This document shows positions 11,072-23,159 of a DNA stretch of 64,000 nucleotides, one piece after another. A program made the translations under genes and the position numbers. Under the pieces are notes generated by a model, which saw only the letters and a program-made list of their open reading frames with translations, did no database searches and was not told the DNA's origin. The DNA is from Tetmemena sp. SeJ-2015. Taxonomy: Eukaryota; Ciliophora; Spirotrichea; Sporadotrichida; Oxytrichidae. The stretch spans positions 186,001 to 250,000 of the forward strand of contig JAJKFJ010022697.1 in assembly GCA_027382625.1 (NCBI GenBank), written 5' to 3'. The stretch's first letter is position 1. Each line of letters opens with the position of its first letter.

Positions 11072-14000
11072 ATGGAAGCAGCGTTATAAAATAGTTCATA
11101 TTTTTCTCCCAAATCTCGTTTTTCAGAAAACTCCAAGTCCACTGCCTTTTCCTGACCCTTCACTAGTGTTTCCTTCGTGAGCTCTACAACTCTAGGCACC
11201 AGTCTCACTAAAAAGATAGAGCAGCTAAGTCAAGTCTAAAGCTTATCCATTGCCAGGAACCTAGTTCAGTGCAAGCATCAGATACTTTAAGTTCTCAAAA
11301 ATCAGGGACTGGACATCAACCACATGCTCACAGTACATGAGATAGTCAATCATAATTACAATGATATGTAATGAGATAGTGATGTACTTGCAGGGGACTG
11401 ATGTGAATTTGACGATGTCTCAATTCCACAGCGTGCTGACTGCAGTTCTCTATATCCAGCATGTGAAGCCGGACCTGCTCCTCAACTTCAAGACCATAAT
11501 AAGGAGCTGCCAAAACTACCTAGACCAAATTGAGATTTAGAAGAAGGACTTCTATAATCGCTCCAAGGGAGATCGAATACTCGACGATGTCAAAGACTTT
11601 AAACTAACCACAACATCGTTTTGAGCACTTTCTTATCTAAATGCTGTTGAGTTTATGTACATAAAGAACGCAGACTTGAAATCGACATTCATGCGGATAA
11701 CTGAGACGGACTCAGACTAGTACGAGAAGACAATCATCACGCAGGAGTAGTTTATCCAGTTTCTCAAAAACATAGCAGGGGACAAGTACTCAGTCAAAGA
11801 AATTGAGATGGTCTATTGAAACCTGGTCAGCAAGAAGACTTTCAACTTTAATAAGTTCGCTAAAGTGTTTTCGTAAGTGCTCCTCTTCACTTGTAACTTA
11901 TTTGATGTATAGTAACTAAAAAGTGGAAGAGCAGTGGCTTGATATAGGTATAAGGCAGGTATGAGAGTACATCATAAAGAAGAAACTCACTGCATCAGAC
12001 GCTTTTGAACGCTTCTTGATAATCAGCGGCTAAAAAGACAAGGCCAAACTTAATAAGCAGCAATTCAGAGACTGCTTGAAGAGAGAGAACTTGCCCTTCT
12101 CCTTCATTCAGATTGACTTTCTCTTCAACAAGCTTGATTAACCTTCAGAAGGTTTTGTGGATCTGAATAAGTGGCTTGCCAAGATTAATGATGACCGTAA
12201 GTATAGATAGAGATAAATTGTCTAGATTTGAATCCACTGCAGATGATGAGAGAGGTCATTAGTAAGTTTGAACTCACGGGAGATGATCTACTGATCAGCT
12301 GGCATGGGAGGGCAAAATCGATAATGGATAGCAATGTTAACTTTAATATACAATCTCCGTATCCAAGCTAGACGTTTCACTCTCTCAGGCTTGCAATTCA
12401 TATTTAAAAATAATTTAATGCATTAATTATAATTTGTAAATAAAAACATTTATGACTGCTAGAAAACAAGGCTAGATGTAATCAGAAACAATGATTAGAA
12501 ACCTGACTGGGGAGAAATTGACACATAACTTTAAAGGAGAAAATACAAAGCTATATGTATTAAAATGCAGAAGAAATTTAATCGAGACTCAATAAACATA
12601 AATATTAAAAGCTTATATAATACTCAAACTCTTAATATTAATTCTTGGGTTTAAAAAGATAAAACGGGACTTAAGATCAGACTTAAAAGTTAAAAATTAA
12701 TATATACTAACAAATACACATAATATATACATATCCAATATTTACTGAGGATTACTTATTTTCCATTATTTTTAAAGCAAATTAGAAATAAGCAGATCGA
12801 GTAACGAGGGATTAAATCTTAAAAGTGAAGAACTTGCACATACTAAAGTACTTATGAAGCAGCTGAGACTGCCCTACCAGCATGTTGAGTTAGAACGATT
12901 TGTGAGGCATCTCCATAAAGACAGGAAGAACAGAATCAGCTACCTCCAACTGCTCAACACCCTCGAGAACGCCAAGGACAACTTCCCTTTGAAGTCTTTA
13001 GGCAAAATATTATTATCTCTAGGCATGAGGCTTCTGGTGTTTCTGAAACAGAACAGTCTCTCCGCTAAGGTGTTGATTGAGAAGCTTATCCTAACCAAGA
13101 ACCAATCCAAGAGCAACAAACCTTAGTCCAAGCTGGACAGGTTTGTAACCATCTCCTTCTTCTCCAAGTTCATCAAAGCAAAGTAGACAAGAAGAAAACA
13201 TAATACTTTATAATGCAATTTGTTATTTTTAAACTCTGAGTGAGATAAAGGATCTGATCAGACTATCACAGAGTTTTAAATCTTCTTTCTAAAATATTGG
13301 ACCTCATTTGTATAAGAGTGTATTTTGGCGATAATAGATTTCGATAAGGACAATAAGATCGGAGAGAACGACTTGGAGGCTTCCTCAACAGACTAAACTT
13401 CCAAGACTTCTATCGCAATCCCACTTCAAGTATGAGCAACCACTCCTAAATCCAGATAAGTGACAACTCTTTCACACCCACTCCAATTATTTAAACAAGA
13501 AAAAGAGTAAAAAATTCGAACTAAGTCGCATGAAGGAGTGGGAGAACACAGAGTGTGCATGGGTCAGTCATAAACATGAACTCATCAGCAGCACGGACCA
13601 TGTCGCTCCTCTCTTCTTCAATTAGCGACCGCTCTAGCAACTTTGAAGGCAGTCAGTAGGGTGGGTTGTTCCTGTTCCCTCGAAAGTAGCTACATGGGGA
13701 TCAGTAAGTATAGGTGCTCAACAAACTGAAAGAGGACATGAAGAGCAAGAATATAAATGCAGTTGAGGCCTTCAATATACTGGATGCCAACCAGTGCGGA
13801 CTCTTATCTTTCGGAACCTTCTCAAAGCAGATCAATTCAACATTTAATATAGGATACTACTAGGCTTTTAAAAGATCGATGGCATATCTGTGTTATCTCA
13901 GGCTGTAAAGGAAAGACTATTCGCTAAGTTGGATAGTCTGTAAGTAGGTCTAGTTTCATTTGAGCAGTTTCAGAAATTGCTGGATAAGAGCGCCATCAAA

Positions 14001-14852
14001 CTCAGAGAAGATGACGAAGGAGGCGAGATTATTCAAGATTCCTTTGACTGGGAACAAAATGTGATAAAATGCTGATCTTACTTCATTATTCAATATGTGG
14101 TAAGGCTGATAAAGGCTTGGATTTGAATTATTATATTTAAGATCTCAGGCAACAGTTACTCAAGCAGCCAAGCATTTAAAATTGTAGACCAAGACTTCGA
14201 TGGGTTCATATCCACAGCAGACTTGAAAGTATTCTTACTGAATGAGGTAAAGATCAAAGCAGTCGAGCTAAATGAAACAAGGCTATCGTTTATTTACTAT
14301 TTTAGACTAGGAAGGCTTTTCAAGATCTTAGACATTGCAAAGACAGGTAAAATTTTACAGTAGGACTTCGAGACCATATTCACAAACCCATCACTTAGCA
14401 AATTCAACTAATATCAGAATTTGCTTTAAGAATTTTGAAATTTTTAATATGGAAATGAGAGCAGTAATACTTGGGCCTCAACTCAAGTCAAGCAGTTTAG
14501 CTCAAGAGAATTCTCGATGGCTGCCAATTCTAAAGCTAGCTAAAACTTAGCAGAGATAAGGGAGGAGGTAGACTAGTCACTCGTGGATTGGAAATCTGGC
14601 TGCATCTATTAAATTGGCAAGTTCATTATTGTAATTAAAATACTTATAAATATACTTATAAATTTTAAGCACACCTTTATTAATTAATACCTCAAGGTAC
14701 AGCAGCCTGCAAGAAAGTTTAAATTTTATGATTCCCACGGTCATAAAAGCTAGAATCGGTTTATAAATAAATTTGATAGCACTGCAAGTAAACCCAAAGC
14801 ATTAAGAATTAAAATATTCCTCCATTTCAAGTTAGAGTTTATTGTGAATTGA
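11072..14852 (+). CDS. Long EF-hand-like protein with seven in-frame TGA codons
   Basis: Likely a calcium-binding ciliary or cytoskeletal protein, inferred from repeated EF-hand-like helix-loop-helix segments (for example IIDFDKDNKIGENDLEA near 13330, and DQDFDGFISTADLKVFLL-like near 14190). It starts MEAALQNSSYFSPKSRFSEN. TGA is in frame at 11153, 11372, 11622, 11817, 11962, 13531 and 14436. Each reads naturally as Trp, as in TTTSF-W-ALSYLNAVEF, IEMVY-W-NLVSKKTFNF and IRQV-W-EYIIKKKL. TGG is also used in the same gene. An IES at 11386-11404 and an AT-rich insert at about 12400-12790 interrupt it, and introns fit at 11876-11922 and 12197-12229. The 3' end is uncertain: coding quality fades after about 14620 and the first later TGA is at 14850-14852. 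Confidence 0.6.
11386..11404 (+). other. Very short IES, pointer TGATGT
   Basis: TGATGT occurs at 11380-11385 and again at 11399-11404, enclosing 13 bp. Removing one repeat plus the insert (19 bp) shifts the frame so that NYNDMQWDSD runs directly into VNLTMSQFHSVL. The result is one continuous frame with an EF-loop-like DSDVNLTMSQF. The insert does not start with GT, so it is not a canonical intron. Confidence 0.6.
12400..12790 (+). other. AT-rich insert inside the EF-hand gene (large IES or intron)
   Basis: About 390 bp of roughly 75-80% A+T separate the exon ending SQTFHSLRLAI from the one beginning ISRSSNEGLNLKSEELAHTK. Both sides are clearly coding in the same gene. I could not fix the pointer: candidate short repeats (GCAA, AAATAA) do not restore the frame cleanly. 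Confidence 0.5.
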
Positions 14853-14860
14853 TTATGTTT

Positions 14861-16717
14861 TCAGCTCATGCTGATGAGCATGAGGTTGGGGTTTTCGATG
14901 AGGCTCTTCATTTTGCCAGCGAATTAAAAATAAGAATCTTGCAACAGTGGCACCATCTAAGATTCTATGGTCCGCAGAGATGCTGATATTTATCTATAAC
15001 GAGTTAAAGAGAGCGACTATTTGAACTTACAGTATCTGCGGGAACGAATCTATAACCCTCAGGGGCTGAGCTGTCCTCAACATACTTAGCGATTTTTCCT
15101 TGCCCTGCCGATGGCCATGATAGAGCACTGAGGCCTTAGAATAGTAGGCACGAAGTAAGTTCCACCTAGGTTGCCCACACTTGACACGCTGAAGGTTCCA
15201 TCTGCAAAGTCTTTGGGGGCGAGTTTGCCTTGCTCAGCCTTGATTCTCAGCTTTCCTAGCTCGTCGTTTATTTGTAGGATGCTCTTCTCCTGCACCTTCT
15301 TCATGTTTGGAACTGTCAGGCCGTCCTTTGAATCGATAGCGATAGTGAAGTTAATATTTAGCATTCAAATGCAAATGAAATTGAAAGTTGTGATCTTTCT
15401 TGATAACATATTCCTTGATGTAGCCCTCTTCGCAGGTCTCAGGGTTGAAGTGAGAATTCATGATTGGGAAATCTACCATTGCGAGCGAGGCTGCCTTTAC
15501 GAAGAAAGGCAGAAGAGTCAGTGAGGTATGTGTCTTCTTTAGCATTTAAATTCTAGGGGAAATAAGAATGAGTTATGAGAATATGATTTGCCTGAGTTGA
15601 ATAAGGTTTGAGGCGTCTATCTCATCCTAGAATGTGAAGAAGGGAATAGTCCTTGAGTCAGTCATGGTCTTGGTCATGCCCTTGCTTACTCCGGTTAGCT
15701 TCACTACTCTAAAAATTTATTATCATTATCACTTTGCTTACTTGTCATGCTCAGTTACTCCAGTTAGGGGTGGAAGTCTAGGGAAGGAAAGGTTATACTT
15801 AAATTAAAAAGCTTTAATTGACTACTATCCTTATTTATAATGAAGCTATAGTAGATTGAATTTTCTGCTGTAAGCTGCACTCTCCTTAGTTTTATTGGAC
15901 TGGCTCGCTCTTGCCAGAGAAAATAATCATGTGAAAAAGATGAAGTTGAGGATGTCTTCTTTGGTGACTCTGCCTCCCTTGCCTGAGGACTAGACAGCGT
16001 TGATGTCTATTCCGTGCTTCTTAGCGATGCTTCTAACAGCTGGAGTTGCCAATGCTTTTTAATTACCTGGAGAGGACATTCGCTCTTGGGAAGCCACGCT
16101 GCTCTGCTAGTTATCAGTGGCTTGGCTCTTTGCTTCAGCCTTTGCGGGCTCTTGGCTCTGCTGAACAGCAGCTGAGATATCCACCTGAGTGGTTGAAAAA
16201 GCAATAAGCGATTAGGGTTTTAATGAACCATCCTCAAGTTCGATATCTGCGAGCACGTGACCCACCTAGCACACAGCGTCCACTGCGTAATGCAACTTCT
16301 TGATGATTCCATCGTGAGTTGAAGGGATCTCTGCCACTGCCTTGTCAGTCTCCACGTCGCAAATATTCTCAAACTACATAAAATTTCAGTAAACTCAGCA
16401 TAAATTGTATTGGTATTTCTTTAATGCCTACTTCTTTGATTTTTTGGCCCTCCTTGACATGCCACACTTTCAGCTTCGCCTCCTTTGTGCCTTCACCGAT
16501 ATCTCATAAACACTCTAAGATAGTCAATACTACTTATGATGAATAATGGATTATCTCCAAGCTTGATCTTGACGATCTGTCCAAAGTTTCTGTAAGCCAT
16601 CTATGAAAGAAGTTAAGAGTTAGGTCTAAGGATTACGAAGCTTCTGATGATTGAGGCCTGGGCTTTGCGATTATTAGCAGAGACTGCTGATTGTTTGAAG
16701 AGTTGAGAGAGTATCAT
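14861..16717 (-). CDS. DBT: Lipoamide acyltransferase (E2) of branched-chain 2-oxoacid dehydrogenase
   Basis: Mitochondrial E2 transferring acyl groups from lipoyl-lysine to CoA in Val/Leu/Ile breakdown. It starts MILSQLFKQSAVSANNRKAQ, a basic Ser-rich presequence. The lipoyl domain follows: IGEGTKEAKLKVWHVKEG, then DVETDKAVAEIP, where the Lys is the lipoylation site. The peripheral subunit-binding domain reads ATPAVRSIAKKHGIDI and SGKGGRVTKEDILNFI. The catalytic domain reads LTGVSKGMTKTMTDS, then the active-site DHRILDG, and ends SLIENPNLMLISMS at TGA 14861-14863. HDGIIKKLHYAVDAVCQVGH resembles the BCKDH E2 more than the pyruvate enzyme. Introns fit near 16614-16648 and 16376-16433. An IES at 16506-16557 interrupts the lipoyl domain. 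Its 3' end converges with the EF-hand gene. Confidence 0.85.
16506..16557 (-). other. IES in the E2 lipoyl domain, pointer GAGAT
   Basis: On the minus strand GAGAT flanks the insert (plus-strand ATCTC at 16501-16505 and 16553-16557). The insert begins AATCCATT and has no GT donor. Removing it with one repeat joins IVKIKLGD to IGEGTKEAKL, the expected start of a lipoyl domain. Confidence 0.75.
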
Positions 16718-16878
16718 CTTATTATTTGATAATTAATAAATTAATTCACGCCCTCTATTATGCACTAAGCTTTAGATTTGCTTTGCTATCTTACACATAT
16801 CTAAATAGATACTACTATAATGACTGTGTTAATGCATGCAAGAAAGTTTCGAAAGTAAGATAGAGTGAGAGTGTGTGA

Positions 16879-19137
16879 ATGAGTAATATAGGTATCGCTA
16901 CTGACTTGGGCGAGTTTGAGGCGAGGATCAATTACTCGGACTTCATTAGATTTATAAACAAGTACAATGTGCTAACTGGCTTCAACTTGACTTCCACGCT
17001 CTATCAAAAGCTGTTCGCCTCTATGGACCCTCACAAGAAGGGATTCTTGAACTTCACAGACTGGAAACTGCTCTTTTGTAAGACAACATATAGCTTAATG
17101 TGATTTTTACGTTTTAGAGGACTTCAATTCTCTGAGTGGGTTGCTGATTGACGTGCAAGGAATAATGGCTTCAACCTTCGGCAGAGCTGAGGAGGCTCTC
17201 AAATACCTCAAGAATTAATCAGCCTCCACTACAGTTAGTTTCCAAGGCTTCTCCAAAGTGATGAGCCAGCTGCTGCCTAAGAGAATAAGACAGCAGGATC
17301 TCAAGCTGCTGTGGGACAAAGTGCTAAACTCCCAGAGTTCCTCAGCCCAAGAGAGTTACTACCTCTCAGACCAAGACTTCTATCTGCATTTATATAGTAA
17401 TTTTGGAGGATTGAAGTATAGTGGGACAACTGAGTTGGAGCAGATGATTAGGAAGCAACTCAGCAAGTCTTCTCAGTTTACTAAGAGTCTGCCTTTCCTT
17501 AGTCCCAGCAGCACCTCAACTCCCTAGATCACAAACAACAAGCACAGCAACTTAGATTCCTTCCTGAGGTAATCATCTATTTTTGTAATCGCAAACAAAC
17601 CTAAAAACCAGACTAACTGAAATGAACGATGATTTGATAAAGAGCAGCAACTCTAACTTGTTCCAGCAGAGGTCCCACAGTATCGCCCACTCAGCACAGA
17701 AGCCCTCCATTTCAAACTGGAGGTCCAGAGTCTAATCTGACTATCAACTTGACCCAGTACTCAAGAATTACTCATCTCTATAACTCACTATTTTTAATTA
17801 TTGCCAGATCGTTATTCTAAAAATGAGATAATTTAGATCTAAGTTCCTCCATTTTTATATAAAATACTTCTCTATTTTTAAAAAAAATGGTAAAAGGATT
17901 ATTTAACTTTAAAAATAAATAGGTTTTAGAATAGCTGAACAACAATTTCACCCTGGAGAAGCTGAGAAGGAACCTGAAGGTCATGGGCATCAACAGCATC
18001 CAGGAAGTCTGCAGCTGCAACTCCAATCCACTATCATAAACATAACTCATTAAGTTAAATATGCTCTTATTGAGAGTAAATGGAAAGACTTCGAGTTTGG
18101 AATTCAAGAACTGCCTCAAGAAGCTGGGAGTCAACTCAAAGGAGGTAGATAGACTCATGGACATCCTAGTCTTCAACGAGCAAGGCATGATAGACCTCAA
18201 CGTCCTCAACTCCCGCCTCCACAAGCTAGAGTAAGTTTCATCTCTCACTAAAATGGTTTAGTACTGAGGAGCACCTGCTCGACAGAAGAAACAACAAGAG
18301 GATTGCACAGCTCAAGGTCATGATGTAGGAGCAGATGACCTCGCCTGAGGATGCTTTTAGATAAACTATTGTTTTAGATAAGTGACTACTATAAACATTG
18401 ATTACATGGTTTATGTAAGACTTAGAAATGCTGATTAGATGTTGATGATATTATAGTTTGACAAGCAGGGGAAAGGGAGCCTAACTTACTTTGACTTTCA
18501 AAACCTAATCACCACTCTCTACGACCTACTCAAGAAGGAAGCACCCAGCTACCCCATCATCAAGGATTTGTTCGATCAAATAGACATCAGGAAGGATGGA
18601 ATCATAGACTTCTCAGAGTGGAGTAAGACTTTCCTCGCTGACTCCAATCCTCTCAACTCTCTAAGTCTTCTCAGAGATGAGTCAGCCGCTAACACTAGCA
18701 ACACTAAGAACTCCTTACTATACAATCAGAATCCTACGTTGATAGGCGACAAGAACTTCGTAATTAGGAGTTCGGCTTCAAACTGGGTGACTTCGAGGGA
18801 CTACTTCGTGTTCATGAGTTTGATCGCGAAGAATCGGAAGCACCTGGAGTAACTCTTCTCAACAAGTTTGAACCAAGAGGGACTCCTGCCATTTGAACAG
18901 GGACAAGCGATTTTCAAGAGATTCGTGAGGGAGCACCTCCTCAACTTGGAGAAGAGTGGGCAGCAACCTCTGGGGTAACTAGAGGACTGGAAGATAGACC
19001 AAGTGCTAAAGCCTTTTGTGGAGTTGAAGCACGGACTCATGATTTTCAATTTCACTAAGATGCTTCAGACTATCAAGGATAGGCAGAGAGCTAGAGCGGC
19101 CTTCCCCAAAGCAGCTAATCAAGCTTAATAAGAATGA
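16879..19137 (+). CDS. Long multi-EF-hand protein
   Basis: Probable calcium-binding structural protein with repeated EF-hand units. It starts MSNIGIATDLGEFEARINYS. Visible EF-like loops include MDPHKKGFLNFTDWKLLF, FDKQGKGSLTYFDFQNLI and QIDIRKDGIIDFSEWSKTFL; some loops lack full ligand sets. The architecture resembles the TGA-rich gene at 11 kb, so they may be distant paralogs, but here every recognised Trp is TGG. Introns fit at about 17080-17117, 17571-17605 and 18233-18264. Inserts without a clear GT donor lie at about 17770-17930 and 18365-18458 and are probably introns or IESs. It ends QAQQE at TGA 19135-19137. Confidence 0.65.
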
Positions 19138-19529
19138 ATACAGTATACTCATGATGATGATTAATATTGATAATGGATTTATATCTAATTTAATTTTTGC
19201 TCTTAATTCAGAAACAATAATAAGCAGTACAATCTTACATAGACTTAGGTCAAAGATTGAGTTTGAAGGTTGAGAATATGATTTGTTGTAAAGATACTTG
19301 AGTTTTATTAATTAGAATAAACTCACTATCTCTTTTGTATGATAACACAGAGAGAGTAATTGCTAATTTAACGAGCTACCCTTGTTTTAAATATCTAGTT
19401 TCAATTTACCTAGTCCATCATATTCATCATAGCTTCTCCCTTTATTTAACATACTATACCTTATCAGCAGATATATTAATTAGCAAAAGCACTTATTACC
19501 ATCAGAGCAACTGATTACGTGGTGTAATA
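19138..19529. promoter_or_regulatory. AT-rich spacer upstream of EXO1
   Basis: About 390 bp with no coding frame I trust. It holds the 3' flank of the EF-hand gene and presumably the promoter of EXO1. No specific motif can be supported. Confidence 0.35.
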
Positions 19530-22500
19530 ATGGGAATCCAAAATTTGCTAAAGCATCTCTAATCCATTGAAAAGAGGAAGCATGTCAGAGAATATGCGGG
19601 AAAGAGCGTAGCTGTGGATGGCTACTGCTGGCTGCACAAAGCAGTCTATACTTGCAAAGAGCAATTGGCCAAGGGCCAGGGCTTAGATAAACTCATTACC
19701 TACTGCACGAAGAGGATACAGCTGCTGAGGCAGTATAACGTAACGCCAGTCATGGTCTTTGACGGTGGCAAGCTTCATATGAAAAAGAGCACTGAAGAAG
19801 GCAGAAAGAAGACGAGAGAGGCTAATCTTAAAAAAGCAGAGGAATATATGAGGAAGGGCCAGACAGATAAAGCCATTTAGAAGTTTGGAGAGAGCATAGA
19901 TGTTACTCCAAAGATGGCGCATGTTTTGATTCAGGTACTGAAGTCCATGGATGTTAAATATGTGGTGGCTCCTTATGAGGCAGATGCTTAGCTTGCATAT
20001 TTGTGGCACAGAGGCATGGTAGACATAGTCTTTACTGAAGATTCTGATCTACTGGCGTTTGGAGTGAAGAAAGTCTTCTTCAAGATGGATTCAGACGGCC
20101 ATGGTAAGTTTACACTATGATATCATGATTATAATCTTAACTTATTAGGGATTGAAATCGATCTTGACAAGCTTCAAAAAGATCCAGAAGCCAGATTTCT
20201 CCAAGTTCTCTGGTGAAGATGCTGCTCACCACTTGCATTCTTTCAGGCTGCGACTATCTAGATTCAATCAAGGGAATAGGATTCAAGAAAGCGTAAAAGC
20301 TAGTAGAGTAAAGTGGCCCAGACGATACTGTAAGCATGATTCATAAGTCCTTAGTTAATTTTAGTTCCGAGATGTCATTGGCTTTTTGAAGGACGAGGGC
20401 AAGAGTTATATCCCTGACGACTATGAAGAGGAATATAAGAAGGCCTTCTTGACTTTCAAATTTCAGAGAGTGTACTGTCCCACTAGGTAGAAGATGGTGA
20501 TGCTCCACGACCCAATCGAAAATGAGAACGGCTCCGAACTCAAGAAGTATCAGAATACCAATTTCCTTGGAGTGTAAGAGTGTCTATCTTTGCTAAACTT
20601 TATAGTGAGATCGATGACGAGAGAGCACAGAAAATAGCCAATGGAGACATCGACCCTATTACTTATGAAGCATTCAAGACAACACCCGACGAGGACCTCA
20701 TTATTCAAAAGCTATCCAAGAGCAAGTCCAAGAAGACCCTCAACTTGTCCAGCTTCAACGTGCTCAACCCCTCTCAAGAGCAGGTTGAAAACAAACAGCA
20801 GGCTTTACCTCCCTTCTTGAAGAGTAACCCCCATCCAGACTATATGAAGCTTTGGAACAAGGACCCCAAGATGTTCTGGAAGAAGTATCACGACGACAAG
20901 AAGAACGGCTGCCTCAAATACGTCAGCAAGTCCTACCGCAAGAAGAAGAGTCAAGAGTTCATTCCCAGGTCTGGCGACTCTGATGACGATTTTGGTGGTC
21001 ACTCAAAAGCTGCTATTAAGGCTAAGAGGAAGGAGGCTTTAGATGATGAGGAGATGCAGTTCCTGCATGACATGAACATCAAAGAGGAGGACAGAGACGA
21101 CGCCATAGCCAGCTTCCTAAACAAGACCTAATACAATGGCAAGAAGGGTAAGCTCACGGACTCAGATATGAAGACAGCACAGGGTTTAAAGGAGTTCAGG
21201 GAGGAAGAGCTGAACAAGGCTAAGAAGAAGAGGGAGGACAAGCTCAAGCAGTACAAGAAGCGCAGAGAAAAGAAGATGGAGTAGAATACTAAGAAGAAGA
21301 GTTTCCTTCAAGAGATGGAGAACAATCAGCTCATTGCCAGCGGGAAGATAAGCCAAAGGCAGTTCTCATGTCATAGCTGAGTAGTTAATAGGCTGGATCT
21401 GCTAGTCAGCTGCTTAATTCTTAGATCTTAGAGTAGATAAGTAGATAGAGAGCTGCTATAGCTGCTGAGAAGGGCGATGATAGCGAGAGTTCTTCAAGCG
21501 AGGATGAAGGAAAAAGAAACTCGAAGAAGAAGTCAAGCAAGTCTAAGAAGATTAAGAAGCGCAAGAGCTCCTCTAAGAAGTCCAAAAAGAAGTCAAAGGG
21601 CTCAAAGTCTCCAAAGAAAGAGGCCAAGAAAAGTGCCAAGGAAGTTAAAAAGACTGAGGCAAAGAAAGTGATGACTCTCTCGGATATGGGCACAAGTAGT
21701 GCTGAGAAGGAGATGATGGAGTGCTTTATGGAGTTCACTCAATAGCAAAGCTAGACTACTTCCAAGGGCTTTCAGGTAATCGCACCCTCCTGTAAAAATC
21801 TTTCAATCACCAATGTGAGTTTGAATCAGCAGCCTCCACCTTCTGTCTGTACTCAATAGAGTGGCTTTATCCCTTAAATGCAAACTCAAGCAAGTAGCCA
21901 ACTACCTCCTTCATAGTTCGTTGATGAGTTTGGCTTTGGGAATTTTTCTCAGCTAAGGCAAGGAGGACCAAGCGAAGACTTCGAGAAGATGTATATGGAA
22001 GTTTGTGAGCCTGAGAAATATAAGCGCAAGTTCGGCAATGGAAATAAAGCTGATGCCTCCGTCCTATCTATGTAAAAAGCCAAGAAAGAGTAAGAAGAAT
22101 GGCATCTAAGGAATACCTGGGTTAACAGATCCCTCGCTTTTGGACAAGAGCTTTGACAGTTCAGTGTAGAGTCCAGTTGCTTGCCCTTTCGGTACTCAAT
22201 AAAACCTAGACAGCTTATTTAACTCTCAGCTTTCAACAAACTTGCCCTTTGGGGGTTTGAATATGCCTAATAGCGCTAGCCAACCCTTATCAATAAAATC
22301 CTCTGCTGAGAAATCATACTTCCAGCAGTTTAGCAAGCCTGGAAAGACACTAAATTAATTATAGGGCAGTGATAAATCCTAGAAAGCTTAACCCTCTAAT
22401 TAGGATATGAAGAATGCTAAGACAGGTAAAGCGCATCCTAAGCAATCTAATCTAAATGGCTTTGCAAATATAACAAACAATAAGCAAGCTTCGGAAAACA

Positions 22501-22661
22501 GCAAGCAGCCTCAATCTTAAAGCTCCACCTTATTAAACAAGTCCTCTTCTACTCAAAGCTAAACTCAGATATAAGACTTTGCAACTTAGTCTCCTTTACA
22601 AGATAAGCTCAAGCAACTTGCAATAGAGAGGCAGATGAGGGCAAGGCAATAGAGATCTTGA
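19530..22661 (+). CDS. EXO1: Exonuclease 1, FEN1/XPG family 5'-3' nuclease
   Basis: Nuclear 5'-3' exonuclease and flap nuclease of mismatch repair and end resection. The N region ([20 protein letters not shown]; metal-binding [23 protein letters not shown]), the I region ([24 protein letters not shown]) and the helix-hairpin-helix [17 protein letters not shown] are all present. [15 protein letters not shown] marks the usual end of the nuclease part. A 45-nt intron lies at about 20105-20149 and another near 20335-20366. The C-terminus is long (about 550 residues), first Lys/Ser-rich, then Gln/Asn-rich; EXO1 tails are normally variable. Two single-base frame corrections are needed near 20176-20180 (an A run) and 20218, and others near 21370 and 22100. 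The tail could belong to a separate gene. It ends at TGA 22659-22661. Confidence 0.85.
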
Positions 22662-22799
22662 TTTCGCGTTTTTAACTTAACCTTTACTTTGTTGATTAGT
22701 TATATCATTCACTCTCCACAATTTTTATTTACCCTTTACTAAAGGGAATTGCACTGTTTAGACCGTTAGATTAATAATTCAGCTGAATACTTTTAAAAG

Positions 22800-23159
22800 A
22801 TGATGGTAGACTATTCAAATTAGGGATTAACTTCCATAGACACTTTGCTGTAGCATATCAACAACTCGCAAGGTTAACTTGACGAGGAGCAGCCAGTGGC
22901 CTAACTAAACCTCACACACAACTCGCTAAGGAGACTCTTTAACAATCCACAATCTCAACACTTCAACAAGCTTGTTTCACTGGAGGTATTGGACATCTGT
23001 GAAAATCCGATCGAGGATGTCCCTTACACTATTGAAGAAATCTGTAATGCTTTCCCCAATATAAAAGATTTGAGACTTAATCTGTACGATGAGGATCATG
23101 TGGATATGATCCTGAGACTTATGCCAAATCTACTCTATCTCAACTCTTTAACTCTTTGA
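22800..23159 (+). CDS. Small leucine-rich-repeat protein
   Basis: Short LRR protein of about 119 residues with no intron. It starts MMVDYSNQGLTSIDTLLQHI. Repeats are visible in VAQLNLTHNSLRRLF, LVSLEVLDICENPIEDVP and FPNIKDLRLNLYDEDHV, and it ends PNLLYLNSLTL at TGA 23157-23159. Function and partner are unknown. The LRR cap-like end is typical of small axonemal or regulatory LRR proteins, but nothing more specific is visible. Its 3' half is antisense to a possible extension of the next gene. Confidence 0.65.

Noticed and set aside
10993..11208. Minus-strand frame of 71 codons (MRLVPRVVELTKETLVKGQE) that looks coding
   Set aside because: The plus strand gives a longer frame in register with the EF-hand gene, starting at ATG 11072, if TGA 11153 is Trp. 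The minus frame has no continuation.
16376..16433. Insert in the E2 gene as an IES with pointer GTAG
   Set aside because: Joining at GTAG brings TGA into frame, whereas removing it as a GT..AG intron gives KEFENICDVETDK. Called an intron.
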